DNA of 64,000 nucleotides from Erwinia mallotivora (GTDB lineage Bacteria; Pseudomonadota; Gammaproteobacteria; Enterobacterales; Enterobacteriaceae): NCBI RefSeq assembly GCF_000590885.1, contig NZ_JFHN01000045.1, positions 248,001 to 312,000 of the forward strand, read 5' to 3'. Shown piece by piece: positions 34,371 to 44,078 of this stretch (position 1 is its first letter; each line of letters starts with the position of its first letter). The notes under the pieces were generated by a model. It saw only the letters and a program-made list of their open reading frames with translations, ran no database searches and was not told where the DNA came from. The position numbers and the translations under genes were made by a program.

Positions 34371-35483
34371 TCAGTAGTAATAGATGGTAAATGTCACTGT
34401 GGCATCCGCTTTACCCGGCATGACCTGAGATGATGTCTGGATATAACGCGCCATCAGCGGTAGAGAAAATTGGGTGGCGCCGTCATCAGGCAGAAAAAAT
34501 TGCCGGCTTTCAGCAAAATTTACCCATTGCGGTGAAGGATCGCCCTGCGTACCCCAGGCTAACTGGATGCCTACCCCAGAAGCGCTGCCATTACCGCTTT
34601 TTACAGCCAGAATTCCCTTATAGCTGTCAATAATCGGGGTGTTAGGAGAAAGTGATAGCTTAATGCTGTTATTAATTTTATTCCCTTGTTGCAGGTTTCC
34701 CGATCCACTGCTCATCGACATCATACCGTGAAATCGCGGACAGTCGGTCAGCTTTATCGAGGCATCCTGCCAGGGGCTGTAGCTGCCGGGTTGTTTAAAG
34801 GTTCCTGATATTTCATAGTTGCCCATCGGCACAATAATATCCGGCGTGGTGCAGGTCCTTGATACTATTTCAATAGCGCCGGAAAATCGCAGATTGCCCA
34901 GATTAATCGGAGAATGATCGGCAGAATATAAACTGTAGTTAACACCGGGTAAACTCTCGCCACCAATTCTGCCGGGTATAATAACCCCGGTTTTAATTAA
35001 TACAACATCAAATTCAATTCCTTCATGGGGTATCCATCCCCGTTCGGAGAGATCGTTCGTTTGTATTCCCGCTAATGGATAACTGAAAGGAACGGTGTAT
35101 TGCGTATTACCATAAGCATAAATCGCCATGCCTATTCCGGGCACGTCGGTCTGATAAACCGTGCCTGGTGCAAAGCGACCATCTGACCAGTCAGACAGGC
35201 GGCGAGCTGTGGTGAGTGCGCCGCGAATGGTCGGGTTTGCGGGGATGCCGTTTTCGCAACTGAGCGTGACAGAAGTTGCGGGACGGAAATGCTGATGATA
35301 AATAATGGTGCCGTTGCTGACATCCTGGCCGACCGTCAGGGCGCTGCTTTGCAGCGGCAAAACCGTGGATTTGAGCGCGCTGTTACTGAGCTGACAGCTG
35401 GCTGCAAAGGAAGGGCAGGAGGCTGAGGCCATCAGCAGAATGAGGGTGGTAACAGCGCCGGGCCCGCAGGTGATTTTCATCAT
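34371..35483 (-). CDS. Fimbrial tip adhesin
   Basis: A 370-residue two-domain fimbrial protein. Signal peptide to about residue 27 (ILLMASASCPSFA-AS). An N-terminal lectin-like domain is followed by a C-terminal pilin domain starting near CTTPDIIVPMG, which holds the Cys pair and the terminal strand ADATVTFTIYYY typical of subunits polymerised by donor-strand exchange. An AAAGGA site precedes the ATG at 35483. It lies after the usher and would sit at the fibre tip. The receptor is not predictable. Assembly depends on the usher, which is broken here. Confidence 0.85.
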   Translation of the reverse strand: MMKITCGPGAVTTLILLMASASCPSFAASCQLSNSALKSTVLPLQSSALTVGQDVSNGTIIYHQHFRPATSVTLSCENGIPANPTIRGALTTARRLSDWSDGRFAPGTVYQTDVPGIGMAIYAYGNTQYTVPFSYPLAGIQTNDLSERGWIPHEGIEFDVVLIKTGVIIPGRIGGESLPGVNYSLYSADHSPINLGNLRFSGAIEIVSRTCTTPDIIVPMGNYEISGTFKQPGSYSPWQDASIKLTDCPRFHGMMSMSSGSGNLQQGNKINNSIKLSLSPNTPIIDSYKGILAVKSGNGSASGVGIQLAWGTQGDPSPQWVNFAESRQFFLPDDGATQFSLPLMARYIQTSSQVMPGKADATVTFTIYYY

Positions 35484-35518
35484 TAAATTCCTTTTTGTTC
35501 CGCCGGTTAGCTTTTGGC

Positions 35519-38110
35519 TTATTCACGCGGGTTGTTTACCGGGAGCGCATCGGATGGTGCACCCGCGCACACAGTGTTAAAGCGTTGCAGGCGAGGATGT
35601 TTTTCCTTTTTAACGCGTTGTAGCTGATAGTCCACCGTACAGCGACCGTCCGCGCCCTCTGCCCATTTCACGGTCAGTTGCCCCTGCATGGTGTTGACCC
35701 GGACAAAAATTTGTCCGGCCTGTCCGACAGAGCCCAATGAATTTCCTTCTTCATCAATAACTTCTGCACCAAATCTTACCGGTTCCCCGTTGTAGAGCGC
35801 GTTGATTAACAGTGGATTGCCATAGCGGGTGTTGTATTTCACCGCAACAACGGCGCCGGACCAGGGGACAACCCGCTGGGTGGTGTTATCCAGCTCAATG
35901 CTGCTGGATGCACCAACGGGATCGATGGTGACTTCATTCAACTGATAAGGATTGAGATAGGGAACTGCGGCAAATCCGGCATGATCAACATAAACGCCAG
36001 GATAGGTGGAGACTCTGGCTCCCTCTGCGCCGCGTGCTTCAATCAGTGCAAAGGTGTCAGAATTATAAGGCGTCAGAGTGACGCCTCCTGCATGGGCCAG
36101 CATCGTGCCGCTGAGGCTGAAGGAGCCGCTTTTGTAGCCGCTACCCTGACTCCAGCTGCCGCTCATTGCCGTCAGACGGCTGTGATAGCTGCCGGTCACC
36201 GATCCGGAGGTGCCATTACCATTTTCACTGGTGGCGGAAATGCCGTAGCTGAACGGGTTGGCGTCGCCCAGCGTTCCCGTCAATGTGGCCTGTCTGGCAT
36301 ACCGTCCGTCACCATCGCGACTTAAATCGACACGGAGCTGTGAACTGGTGTGGCTGGCGCTTTTTGCTAACGGAAGTGTGAAATTCAGCAGGTAATTATT
36401 TTCAGCGTCACCATCAGAAGAGTAGGTCCGGTTGGCGGTGATCCCCCAGGTAAGTGATTTAAATCTGTTGCTGTAGCCGAACTGAAATTGCCGGGTATCA
36501 TGCGGCTGGTTCCAGTAATTCTGTATCGAACCTGAGAAGGTCAGGTGACCAAAACCTGTCGGCAGAGACTGATCGAGCGTCAGCGTCAGACGCTGGCGAG
36601 TTCGCCAGCTGGCAGAAGTCGATGTTCCACTTTTCAGCGACTGACGATTTTGCAGCGTAGTCAGCAGATCCTGATACCCCGGGGATGAGAATTGCCAGGC
36701 GGAAAGGTTAAGATTACTGCTGGTGGCATCCACCGTTTTGCTGTAGCTGAACTTGTAACTTTCTCCGCTACTTTTCTGGAGATTGTTCCATTGCTTTTCG
36801 CTGTCGCGGGCATGAGTGATGTCCAGCGCGAAGGCACCCGCCGACGTTCCCACCGCAGCACCAAATTGTACAGCTGAGTAGCGTTCACTGAGTTGCAGGC
36901 CGCTCCAGCCGGTGAGGATATTGCTGAAACCGTATTGCCAGGTCGCCTCCCAGAATGGCGGATGGTCATGCAGATTACTGCTGCGTATCTTACCTGCGGT
37001 AAAGGAATAGCGGTGATTGCCAGGACGCAGTAACTGAGCAATAGAAGAGTAGGGAACCTGAAAGTTTTGCTCCGAACCATCTGCTTCCCGCACGGTTACA
37101 TACAGATCGCTGCCGTAACCAGCAGGATAAATATCGTTAATCAAAAATTCACCGGGTGGGACGGTGGTGTCATAGATTAACTGATTGTTTTGCCTCACCG
37201 TAACGCGAGCCGAAGTGCGGGCTATACCTCTGATTTCAGGAGCATAGCCGCGCAGTGAGTAGGGAAGCATGCGATCATCGCTGGCAATCTGCACGCCGCT
37301 GAACGGCAACGTATCGAAGATCAATCCAGGCGTGGAGGTCTGGCCTGCCAGTATGCGTCCCTGTATAACAGGCAGATCACGTTGCAGCCAGGTGTTTACC
37401 GCGTTGTAACTGAATTCTTTATGTTCCTGCCAGTTGCCGTTACCATTATGCCGGAAATACCATGGACCCAGATTCAACCCGGCATTAAGTGTACCGTAAG
37501 CCGACTGCCAGACATTGCCCTGACTTTCACTGCGGTAACCCGTTATGTTGTAGCCCAGTGGCATCGCGGCAATACCGCTATCCCACTCTTCCTTGTCAAC
37601 CGCACCTCGCGCTTTTTTAACTAACAATATTTGCGGCACGCTGATATCAAGACGCTGCTCATTGCTGTCATAGAGCACCTCGGCCTGCGGGAGCTTTTCG
37701 CGTAGATCAATACAGGATTCAGGATCACTTTCACGGATGCCGTGGTAGAAATCCTCGGGCAACTTCGCCTCAGCAAAGGGAATTTTTTTCAGCAACGACG
37801 CGTTAAAGCATGCATAAACTGAACCGTCCTGGCGGGAAATAAAATGAATATCATCCTTTCCTTATGCGGTATTATTAACATATACCGCAGTGCGGTATAT
37901 TCCTGGCAGTACCGATGCGCTGCTGGCAAAACGGCTTAAATCAATAGCATTCTTGTCACTGACATAGAGAAACGATGAATCAAATTCTACTTCCTGCTCT
38001 TGTGCGGATATATTTTCATCTGTCTCAGAGGCAAAGCCGGTTATATGCATCAGAGAAAAACAAAGCAGCAGGGCTTTTCTGTTGCACTGGCCACAGAAGG
38101 AGACTTTCAT
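35519..38110 (-). pseudogene. Fimbrial outer-membrane usher interrupted by an in-frame ochre codon
   Basis: One continuous frame from ATG 38110 (AAAGGA upstream) to 35519 would encode 863 residues, normal for FimD-type ushers, but codon 83 is TAA (37862-37864). Before it: signal peptide and the chaperone-binding N-terminal domain (VEFDSSFLYVSDKNAIDLSRF, LPGIYRTAVYVNNTA). After it, in the same frame: GKDDIHFISRQDGSVYACFN, then the 24-strand pore with plug and C-terminal domains (LRGYAPEIRGIARTSARVTV, FLINDIYPAGYGSDLYVTVREADGS). One base change accounts for it. The downstream piece has no good start of its own, so no functional usher is expected unless the stop is suppressed. Confidence 0.9.
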
Positions 38111-38166
38111 TGAAATCCTTTTCAGAAACATCCATGCCGTCAGTATTCATTAAATTAACGCGGGCG

Positions 38167-38865
38167 TTATTCCTGTAACTTCGCTTCAAAGCTTATCAGC
38201 GCGCCATAATCATTGATAAACTCTCCGGTGAGCGCATCGCCGGATTTACCTGTAAGAGCAAAGGCCTGGGACTGGAATGGCGCAATCATTTCACCTTCGA
38301 CTTTTTTGCCATTCAACTTAATATTGACCAGTGAAATATAATAAGGACCAGGATTACTGGCCATCAGCTGATTCCCACGCTGCTGCCATTTGACCATTTT
38401 GATTGCGTCGTTGGCATCACCTGCCAGTTTATCTGGCCGATAGAAAAATTTGATACGCGTACGAAAGGCCATCTGTAAATGATTACTGTCGCTGAGTTGG
38501 GGATTTTTAGCCTGAATTTCCAGAATATTTAACCAGAATACTGATTCGCGATCTTCCGGCAGGCTTGAATCGGTCTGGCTTATTCTTAGTGTCTGACCTT
38601 TTCCGGCATCGACGCGGTTAAAAGGTGGAGAGAGAACAAAAGGAACATGGATATTTTCTGGTTTTGCTTTCATATCTCCATCGTCAATCCAGCTCTGTAT
38701 CAATAAAGGTCGTTTCCCCATATTAGTCATTTTTACGCTAATTTCACGGGCATTGCCGGGATAAATTACGCGCGTGCCATTGACCACGATACTGGCAAAT
38801 AACACGGGGCTGTACAGGGTGGCAATCATTGCCAGCAGCAACGCGGAAGAAAATAATTTTTTCAT
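38167..38865 (-). CDS. Periplasmic fimbrial chaperone (PapD/FimC family)
   Basis: A 232-residue protein with signal peptide (to about VLFA-SI) and two Ig-like domains. Conserved landmarks are GTRVIYPGNAREISVKMTN (G1-type N-terminal strand), PPFNRVDAGKGQTLRI with the Arg/Lys anchoring residues, and FWLNILEIQAKNP, the proline/asparagine-rich F1-G1 region. TRIKFFYRP introduces the second domain. It caps nascent pilin subunits and delivers them to the usher. It lies between the major subunit and the usher. Confidence 0.93.
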   Translation of the reverse strand: MKKLFSSALLLAMIATLYSPVLFASIVVNGTRVIYPGNAREISVKMTNMGKRPLLIQSWIDDGDMKAKPENIHVPFVLSPPFNRVDAGKGQTLRISQTDSSLPEDRESVFWLNILEIQAKNPQLSDSNHLQMAFRTRIKFFYRPDKLAGDANDAIKMVKWQQRGNQLMASNPGPYYISLVNIKLNGKKVEGEMIAPFQSQAFALTGKSGDALTGEFINDYGALISFEAKLQE

Positions 38866-38941
38866 GCAGGATTCTTTATTCGATAAAAAGTTTTTTTAAA
38901 TTAAAAAGCAGAGAGACGACGTCTCTCTGCTACAGACACTA

Positions 38942-39478
38942 TTATTTGTACATAATAGAGTAGGTTACATTACTGGTTACTGTGCCAGCACCTGCTGCGG
39001 AGTTAGCATAGTATTCAACCAGGTAAGGCAGGGTTAAACTTCCATCAACCATTTCACCATAGGTATTGTTGGTTTCCTGGCTGCTGTTACCCACAACAAT
39101 AATTGACTGATTACCAGCATTGCGCAGCTGGAATGCGACTTTCTGATCGGTAGTGTCGTTCTGATCGATCAGGCGACCATTAGAGTCAACGGTATCGCCA
39201 GTTTCAAAGAAGGCTGCAGCGGTAGTCAGCACACCTTCACAACCACTCAGGCCAATAGTAAATTGGGTCTGACCAGCAGTCTGACCAGCAGATGCAAGCT
39301 GATTAATACCCACAATTGGCAGTTCAACATCAGCACTGGCATCGCCACCATTGATGCTGCTGTTACAGGTTGTGGCCTGAAGCGTGCCGTTAAAAGTAAT
39401 TGTACCTTCAGCAGCAGCATAAACATTAGCTGATGAACATGCAGCGAAAATAACTGCCGCAAGCGTTGCGTATTTCAT
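38942..39478 (-). CDS. Major fimbrial subunit (FimA-like pilin)
   Basis: A 178-residue pilin. ATG 39478 is chosen for its AAGGAG site and for starting directly with the signal peptide MKYATLAAVIFAACSSANVYA. The mature protein begins with the donor strand (AEGTITFNGTL), then Cys in ATTCNSS paired with Cys in LSGCEGVL, and ends with the polymerisation strand GTVTSNVTYSIMYK. It is the first and probably most abundant product of the operon. Confidence 0.93.
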   Translation of the reverse strand: MKYATLAAVIFAACSSANVYAAAEGTITFNGTLQATTCNSSINGGDASADVELPIVGINQLASAGQTAGQTQFTIGLSGCEGVLTTAAAFFETGDTVDSNGRLIDQNDTTDQKVAFQLRNAGNQSIIVVGNSSQETNNTYGEMVDGSLTLPYLVEYYANSAAGAGTVTSNVTYSIMYK

Positions 39479-39578
39479 ATTAACTCCTTTTACTATTTCA
39501 GATGATTTTAGTGGCTCTTTTATTGCAAACTGAGCCACATACCCTTCCCGTAAATGGAAGGTATTTGTAGATTGATTG

Positions 39579-39986
39579 CTACAAATTCTTTTGGTCGTAA
39601 TAATAAATAGTGGTGACTTTATCTTTATTGACTCGATAGCCTCTTTCCGGGCCTGTTTCTATGCGGGTAATGAAATCTTCCGGTATTCCCAGAGAAGATA
39701 ATTTATTACGCAGACATCGCATTACCTGCCACAGACGCTGAGTTGATGAACTCAGACCATATTTATCCCAGACGTTAAGTAAAATATCTTCATGTGGGAT
39801 GACTTTGCCATCTGCATTTTCAAGGAGGTATATAAACAGTCGCATCATGGTTTTCCTCAACGTCACCACGGCCGGGTTTTTCTCCCGGTTAAGGTGGTTA
39901 ATGTTGATAACACTGTTCTGCACGATGTTGACCTGAATATCCTTTTCAATCACATAGCCAAAAACCTTTTTACTATGTTGATCCAT
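39579..39986 (-). CDS. Winged-helix (CadC/ToxR-type DNA-binding domain) regulator upstream of the fimbrial operon
   Basis: A 135-residue protein; ATG 39986 has GGAGG 8-9 bases before it, the longer frame lacks one. The OmpR/PhoB-like winged helix is evident: VVTLRKTMMRLFIYLLEN, VIPHEDILLNVWDKYGLSSS, then RLWQVMRCLRNKLSSLGIPE and TGPERGYRVN with the wing G-x-G-Y motif. There is no membrane segment or sensor domain after it, so it is a minimal DNA-binding protein. Lying 100 bases upstream of the pilin gene and on the same strand, it probably controls the fimbriae. Confidence 0.8.
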   Translation of the reverse strand: MDQHSKKVFGYVIEKDIQVNIVQNSVININHLNREKNPAVVTLRKTMMRLFIYLLENADGKVIPHEDILLNVWDKYGLSSSTQRLWQVMRCLRNKLSSLGIPEDFITRIETGPERGYRVNKDKVTTIYYYDQKNL

Positions 39987-40628
39987 TATGTTGCCTCCAC
40001 GCATTGCCTCTATTTTAACCATCACGGCGATATATCAGGGGCGTCTTTGCATTCATGGATTCTGTTAAAAGTACTAATAAATTTTACCTTCTCTTATGAA
40101 ATGACCTCAACCATATTAAAAAATGAGTCGATTCGATTAATAAATCTCAAATTAAGAATAAAAATCTTAAATTACTATTATTTTAGATTTTTATTTCTTT
40201 TGTTAGCTTATATTTGGTTTTTAAATCTAATTTTCTCATGATGGCAATCATCAAAAGGATATTCTTTTTTATTGATTCAGACAGTATTAAACAGGGAGTA
40301 ACTGGAATTTTGTTTAAATTAAGTTAATGTGAAGTCGTGGTTTTAATTTTTTACTGATAATTTAGCCATGATCTTTTATTTTAATTTTGTTCATTCTTAA
40401 TATGTTAACAGGGAGCAAGTTTTTTATTTTTTAAAATATGTTGATTAAATGTTATTTGCGAAATGTTATTGTCCAGGTGTAATCTTAATTGTGATAGAAA
40501 TTAACTTAATTAAGATATGGCTGGCAGCTCTGAATGATTTTTAATAGGAATGTTCTCATATTAAATTAAAATTAAATTTGTTTCGAGGTGAAGTGGTAAA
40601 TAATTGAACGGATATCTCAGAAATTAAC
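39987..40628. other. AT-rich intergenic region upstream of the fimbrial cluster
   Basis: About 640 bases, strongly AT-rich with long A/T runs and no ORF with a ribosome-binding site. It should contain the promoter of the leftward regulator/fimbrial genes. The composition suggests H-NS-type silencing, but no specific site can be named. Confidence 0.5.
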
Positions 40629-40659
40629 GGTGGCAGGCTGGATGAATCCGTCTGCCACC
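40629..40659 (-). terminator. Hairpin after the leftward tartrate-dehydrogenase-like gene
   Basis: GGTGGCAG / CTGCCACC is a perfect 8-base stem with a short inner GGAT/ATCC extension, starting 7 bases beyond the stop codon of the gene ending at 40666. Only a short T-rich tract follows on the minus strand. Confidence 0.6.
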
Positions 40660-40665
40660 TGAAGA

Positions 40666-41745
40666 TTACAGCGCGTCAGCAATTGCGCTACCCAAATCCT
40701 TCGTGCGCCCGGTACCCTGCATATCGGGAGTTAAAAGATGTTTATTTTCGCTGTTCGCCAGAACCACCTCTATTGCCTTTAGCACGGCTTCTGCTGCTTC
40801 ACTGTGGCCCAGGTGATCCAGCATCATCGCCCCACACCAAATCTGCCCAGTCGGGTTGGCAATGCCTTTTCCTGCGATATCCGGTGCGGAACCGTGAACA
40901 GGCTCAAATAAACTGGGATAGTTACGCTCGGGATTAATATTGGCGGAAGGGGCAATACCGATGGTGCCGGTACAGGCCGGCCCAAGGTCGGAAAGAATAT
41001 CGCCGAACAGGTTACTCGCGACCACCACATCGAAACGTTCCGGATGCAAAACGAAGTGCGCCGTTAAAATATCGATATGATATTTATCCACGCGGAGTTC
41101 AGGATAATGCTCAGCCATTGCCGCTACCCGGCTGTCCCACCAGGGCATAGTGATAGCGATGCCATTTGACTTGGTCGCCGATGTCAGATGCTGAGCTGGC
41201 CGTTTTTTCGCCAGTTCAAAGGCATATTTCAGGATACGATCAACGCCAGTCCGGGTCATCACCGTTTCCTGAATCACAATTTCCCGTTCGGTTCCTGGAA
41301 AAAGAGTTCCGCCGACGCTGGAATATTCTCCTTCGGTATTTTCTCTGACCACATAGAAGTCGATATCACCGGGCTGATGGTTTGCCAGCGGGGCTTTAAC
41401 TCCGGCAAGCAGCCTGACCGGACGGAGGTTGACATACTGATCAAACTGACGGCGAAACTGGAGTAGCGAGCCCCAGAGCGAGACGTGATCAGGCACCGCA
41501 TCCGGCCATCCTGTGGCACCAAAGTAGATAGCATCGAAAGATCTGAGGGTATCGAACCAGTCATCAGGTAACATTTTGCCGTGTTGCTGATAATATTCTG
41601 CACTGGCAAAGTCAAACCAGGTCCATTCGAACTGGATGTCAAAAAGCCGGGCGACGGCATCCATCACTTTCACACCTTCCGGCATCACTTCTTTACCTAT
41701 CCCGTCACCGGGGATAACGGCAATTCTGTATCTCGCTACTGGCAT
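40666..41745 (-). CDS. Tartrate/D-malate dehydrogenase-family beta-decarboxylating dehydrogenase
   Basis: A 359-residue member of the isopropylmalate/isocitrate/tartrate dehydrogenase family. Landmarks are YRIAVIPGDGIGKEVMPEG, the substrate-binding VVRENTEGEYSSVGG, the Lys of ATKSNGI, the metal Asp residues in SNLFGDILSDLGPACTG, and the NAD-binding FEPVHGSAPDIAGKGIANP. The sequence group is that of TtuC/DmlA enzymes that act on tartrate and D-malate using NAD and a divalent metal. It is one of two such genes in this region; the second is at 45405. It is separated from the LysR/transporter pair by a gene-poor gap, so it may be an independent unit. Confidence 0.9.
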   Translation of the reverse strand: MPVARYRIAVIPGDGIGKEVMPEGVKVMDAVARLFDIQFEWTWFDFASAEYYQQHGKMLPDDWFDTLRSFDAIYFGATGWPDAVPDHVSLWGSLLQFRRQFDQYVNLRPVRLLAGVKAPLANHQPGDIDFYVVRENTEGEYSSVGGTLFPGTEREIVIQETVMTRTGVDRILKYAFELAKKRPAQHLTSATKSNGIAITMPWWDSRVAAMAEHYPELRVDKYHIDILTAHFVLHPERFDVVVASNLFGDILSDLGPACTGTIGIAPSANINPERNYPSLFEPVHGSAPDIAGKGIANPTGQIWCGAMMLDHLGHSEAAEAVLKAIEVVLANSENKHLLTPDMQGTGRTKDLGSAIADAL

Positions 41746-41899
41746 CAGACACTCCTGAGTAAATGAATTTACGACATAAAAATTAATAGTCGGAAATCCA
41801 ATTATGCGCTGTAAAAACTCTTAACATTCAGCGCTTTCCAGCAGGAATTGTCATTTTGTGTTGTATTTGTCATCTCTGACAGCATGCTGTGTCAATGAC

Positions 41900-42178
41900 T
41901 CATTCTGTTACCCGGCCAGACGGGCGGCGTTGTACCGGGGGGAGGGGATGAGAAAAACGGCCACCTTTTTCATGATGTGACAGGCAGCAGAAGTAGCATG
42001 CTTTCACGTTGTCACCAAAACGTACTCTGGCAACAGTCAGCGCCTGCAACGAATTATACAGACTGCCAATAAAAACCAGCGAATTACGGGCCGGCATTTT
42101 AATACACCCCGCCCGGTGGAGAAGGTGATAACCGGCCTGGTCGGTGTGTTGTGTAACATAATAGTATTCAGCGGGCAT
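41900..42178 (-). CDS. Small Cys/His-patterned protein of unknown function
   Basis: A 92-residue ORF. The pattern YYYVTQHTDQAGYHLLHRAGC, then KMPARNSLVFIGSLYNSLQA and VKACYFCCLSHHEK resembles a small domain seen in various bacteria as Y-Y-V-x(n)-G-x-H-x-x-H-x-x-G-C-x-x-L-P...C-x-x-C-x-x-x-C-H, suggesting a compact metal- or disulfide-stabilised fold. The ribosome-binding site before the ATG at 42178 is weak. No function is known to me. It is on the same strand as the tartrate-dehydrogenase-like gene, 150 bases upstream of it. Confidence 0.5.
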   Translation of the reverse strand: MPAEYYYVTQHTDQAGYHLLHRAGCIKMPARNSLVFIGSLYNSLQALTVARVRFGDNVKACYFCCLSHHEKGGRFSHPLPPVQRRPSGRVTE

Positions 42179-43017
42179 GTTATATGGTCCAATGGTTATT
42201 AGATTAAAATCTTGTTGAATGTGTTGGTGCTTTGTTGCCCGGACATTATAAATCGATTGACTGGGCGATAATTATTTTACAGATTTAGCCCCTGCCGGGT
42301 TGGTAAGCCTCGTTTATATTTTCAACCTGATTGAAAGACATGAACTTATGATTCCCACCTGCTGATGCGACCAGGGTGTGGCCTGACTGCGGGTGTAAAA
42401 AAATATTTTTCTCGCCTGAGAATTAGCTTTTTTTTCTAAAAAAAAGGAATGATTTTTTTTCACACAAAGGAAGGCCTGTCAGTCAACAGCACGTTAAAAA
42501 TCTCTTTATCAGAGATAAGATTAAAGCCGGTACTGATTTTTCTGATTATTCCGAATGATTAATTTTATGGATTGAACGGCAGGCAGACAATGCAGGGGGG
42601 AAAGTTGAATTTAAATAATCATTTTTCAGGTAAAAGATTAAATATTTTGCATCGATAGAATGATGATGCATGGTTATCTTTTTACTGAGAAAGATAAATT
42701 TTCTTATCAATGTCTTTTTTCTGACTACAGAAAAGCTCATTGATTGCGCCAGATTTCTGTTTTGTACTGGCCCTTAGTTAGTTAACACAGAGCAGCGGAT
42801 TAGGTCGATCATCTTTTAAAGATTCAGACAGAAAAATAATATTCCAGGGATTTCCCTACAACGACACGGTGGCATTGGCAAAATAATCGGTCTGCGGAAA
42901 ACGGGACCAATTAACAATTTTTAAATTACCTGTCAGTCGGTGACTGATTATGACCATCGGGTTCTCTGCTCATCGCGTGGATAAACATTATCAGCAGCAC
43001 CGCGCGAGTCCGTATCA
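42179..43017. other. Gene-poor AT-rich region
   Basis: About 840 bases without a supported gene. There are several A/T homopolymer runs near 42420-42460. A 64-residue minus-strand frame (42546-42740) has no good start signal and a composition typical of random AT-rich DNA. No terminator or promoter could be assigned with confidence. Confidence 0.5.
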
Positions 43018-43953
43018 TTAGCCATCCTCCCGGCTGTCAATTCCCAGAAGCCCGGCAACCCAGTGCGCTTTGTGCGCGGAAAAAAGCGTCAGCAAAGCGA
43101 GGACATTGCTGTCATTGCTACCCTTATGCCACACCATACTTAACGGCAATCCCCTGATTTCATTATTCATTATTAACTTTATATAGGTCACGCCTTCGGT
43201 ATTCATATTGCAAAATGAGGCGGGCACGATTGCCAACCCCAGGCCTGCTGCCACAAAACTGAGAATGGTTTGTTTTTCTTCAGCGTATTGCACCACACGC
43301 GGTGTCAGCCCTGATGTTCTGAACAAATTCATGGTCAGATCGTGACTGTGTGGCCGGGCTCTTCTTTCCGGGACGATCATCGCTTCCTGCTTAAAATCCT
43401 CCACGCAGACAGAGGATCTTGATGACAAAGGATGCATGACGGGAACGGCCAGCACACAGGTTTCGCGGGTAATAAACTGTACGGACAGGCTACTGTCCAG
43501 GCTTTCCGGGGGACGAATAAAAATCATATCCAGCCAGCCTGATTTCAGGCGCGGAAGCAGGCTGGCGGTCTTATCTTCTGTCAGGTGAACGTCTGCTTCA
43601 GGATGCTCCTGCATAAACCGGTTTAACAATTGTGGCAGCAGGCCTCTTGCTGCACTGTCGATGGCACCAATCCGCAGCACCCGGCGGCCACTCTTTTTGG
43701 TCTTTTTAAAACGTTCCGCCAGGGCGTCAAACTGAGCAATCACTTTACCTGCTTCATCGAAAAATTCTGTCCCTGCCTCCGTCAGCGAAACATTGCGAGT
43801 CGAACGGTTAAGCAGGCGTACGCCAAGGTCATCTTCCAGCAGACGAATAAAGCGGCTTAGTGATGCAGGCATCATTTCCAGCTTTTGTGCCGCCTGACCA
43901 AAGTGCAGTTCTTCTGCCACTGCCATAAAGCAACGTAATTGATTTATATCCAT
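43018..43953 (-). CDS. LysR-type regulator of tartrate utilisation (TtuA-like)
   Basis: A 311-residue LysR protein; the start MDINQLRCFMAVAEELHFGQ (ATG 43953) is the family-typical one, with a longer upstream frame rejected. HTH: AAQKLEMMPASLSRFIRLLEDDLG. The effector domain follows. It is divergent from the MFS transporter at 44079 and the tartrate dehydrogenase gene at 45405. This reproduces the order regulator, transporter, dehydrogenase of the Agrobacterium vitis ttuABC cluster, so control of tartrate (or D-malate) use is the best guess. Confidence 0.85.
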   Translation of the reverse strand: MDINQLRCFMAVAEELHFGQAAQKLEMMPASLSRFIRLLEDDLGVRLLNRSTRNVSLTEAGTEFFDEAGKVIAQFDALAERFKKTKKSGRRVLRIGAIDSAARGLLPQLLNRFMQEHPEADVHLTEDKTASLLPRLKSGWLDMIFIRPPESLDSSLSVQFITRETCVLAVPVMHPLSSRSSVCVEDFKQEAMIVPERRARPHSHDLTMNLFRTSGLTPRVVQYAEEKQTILSFVAAGLGLAIVPASFCNMNTEGVTYIKLIMNNEIRGLPLSMVWHKGSNDSNVLALLTLFSAHKAHWVAGLLGIDSREDG

Positions 43954-44078
43954 ATTTTTCGTCACCTCGGGATAATTTAAATAAATTATATAATCCACCT
44001 CTGATGATAAGTCCAGACCGAACTGCATACTGAAGCTTATTAAAAAAATACCCTGTACAACCTGCGGAGCACGTCAGA

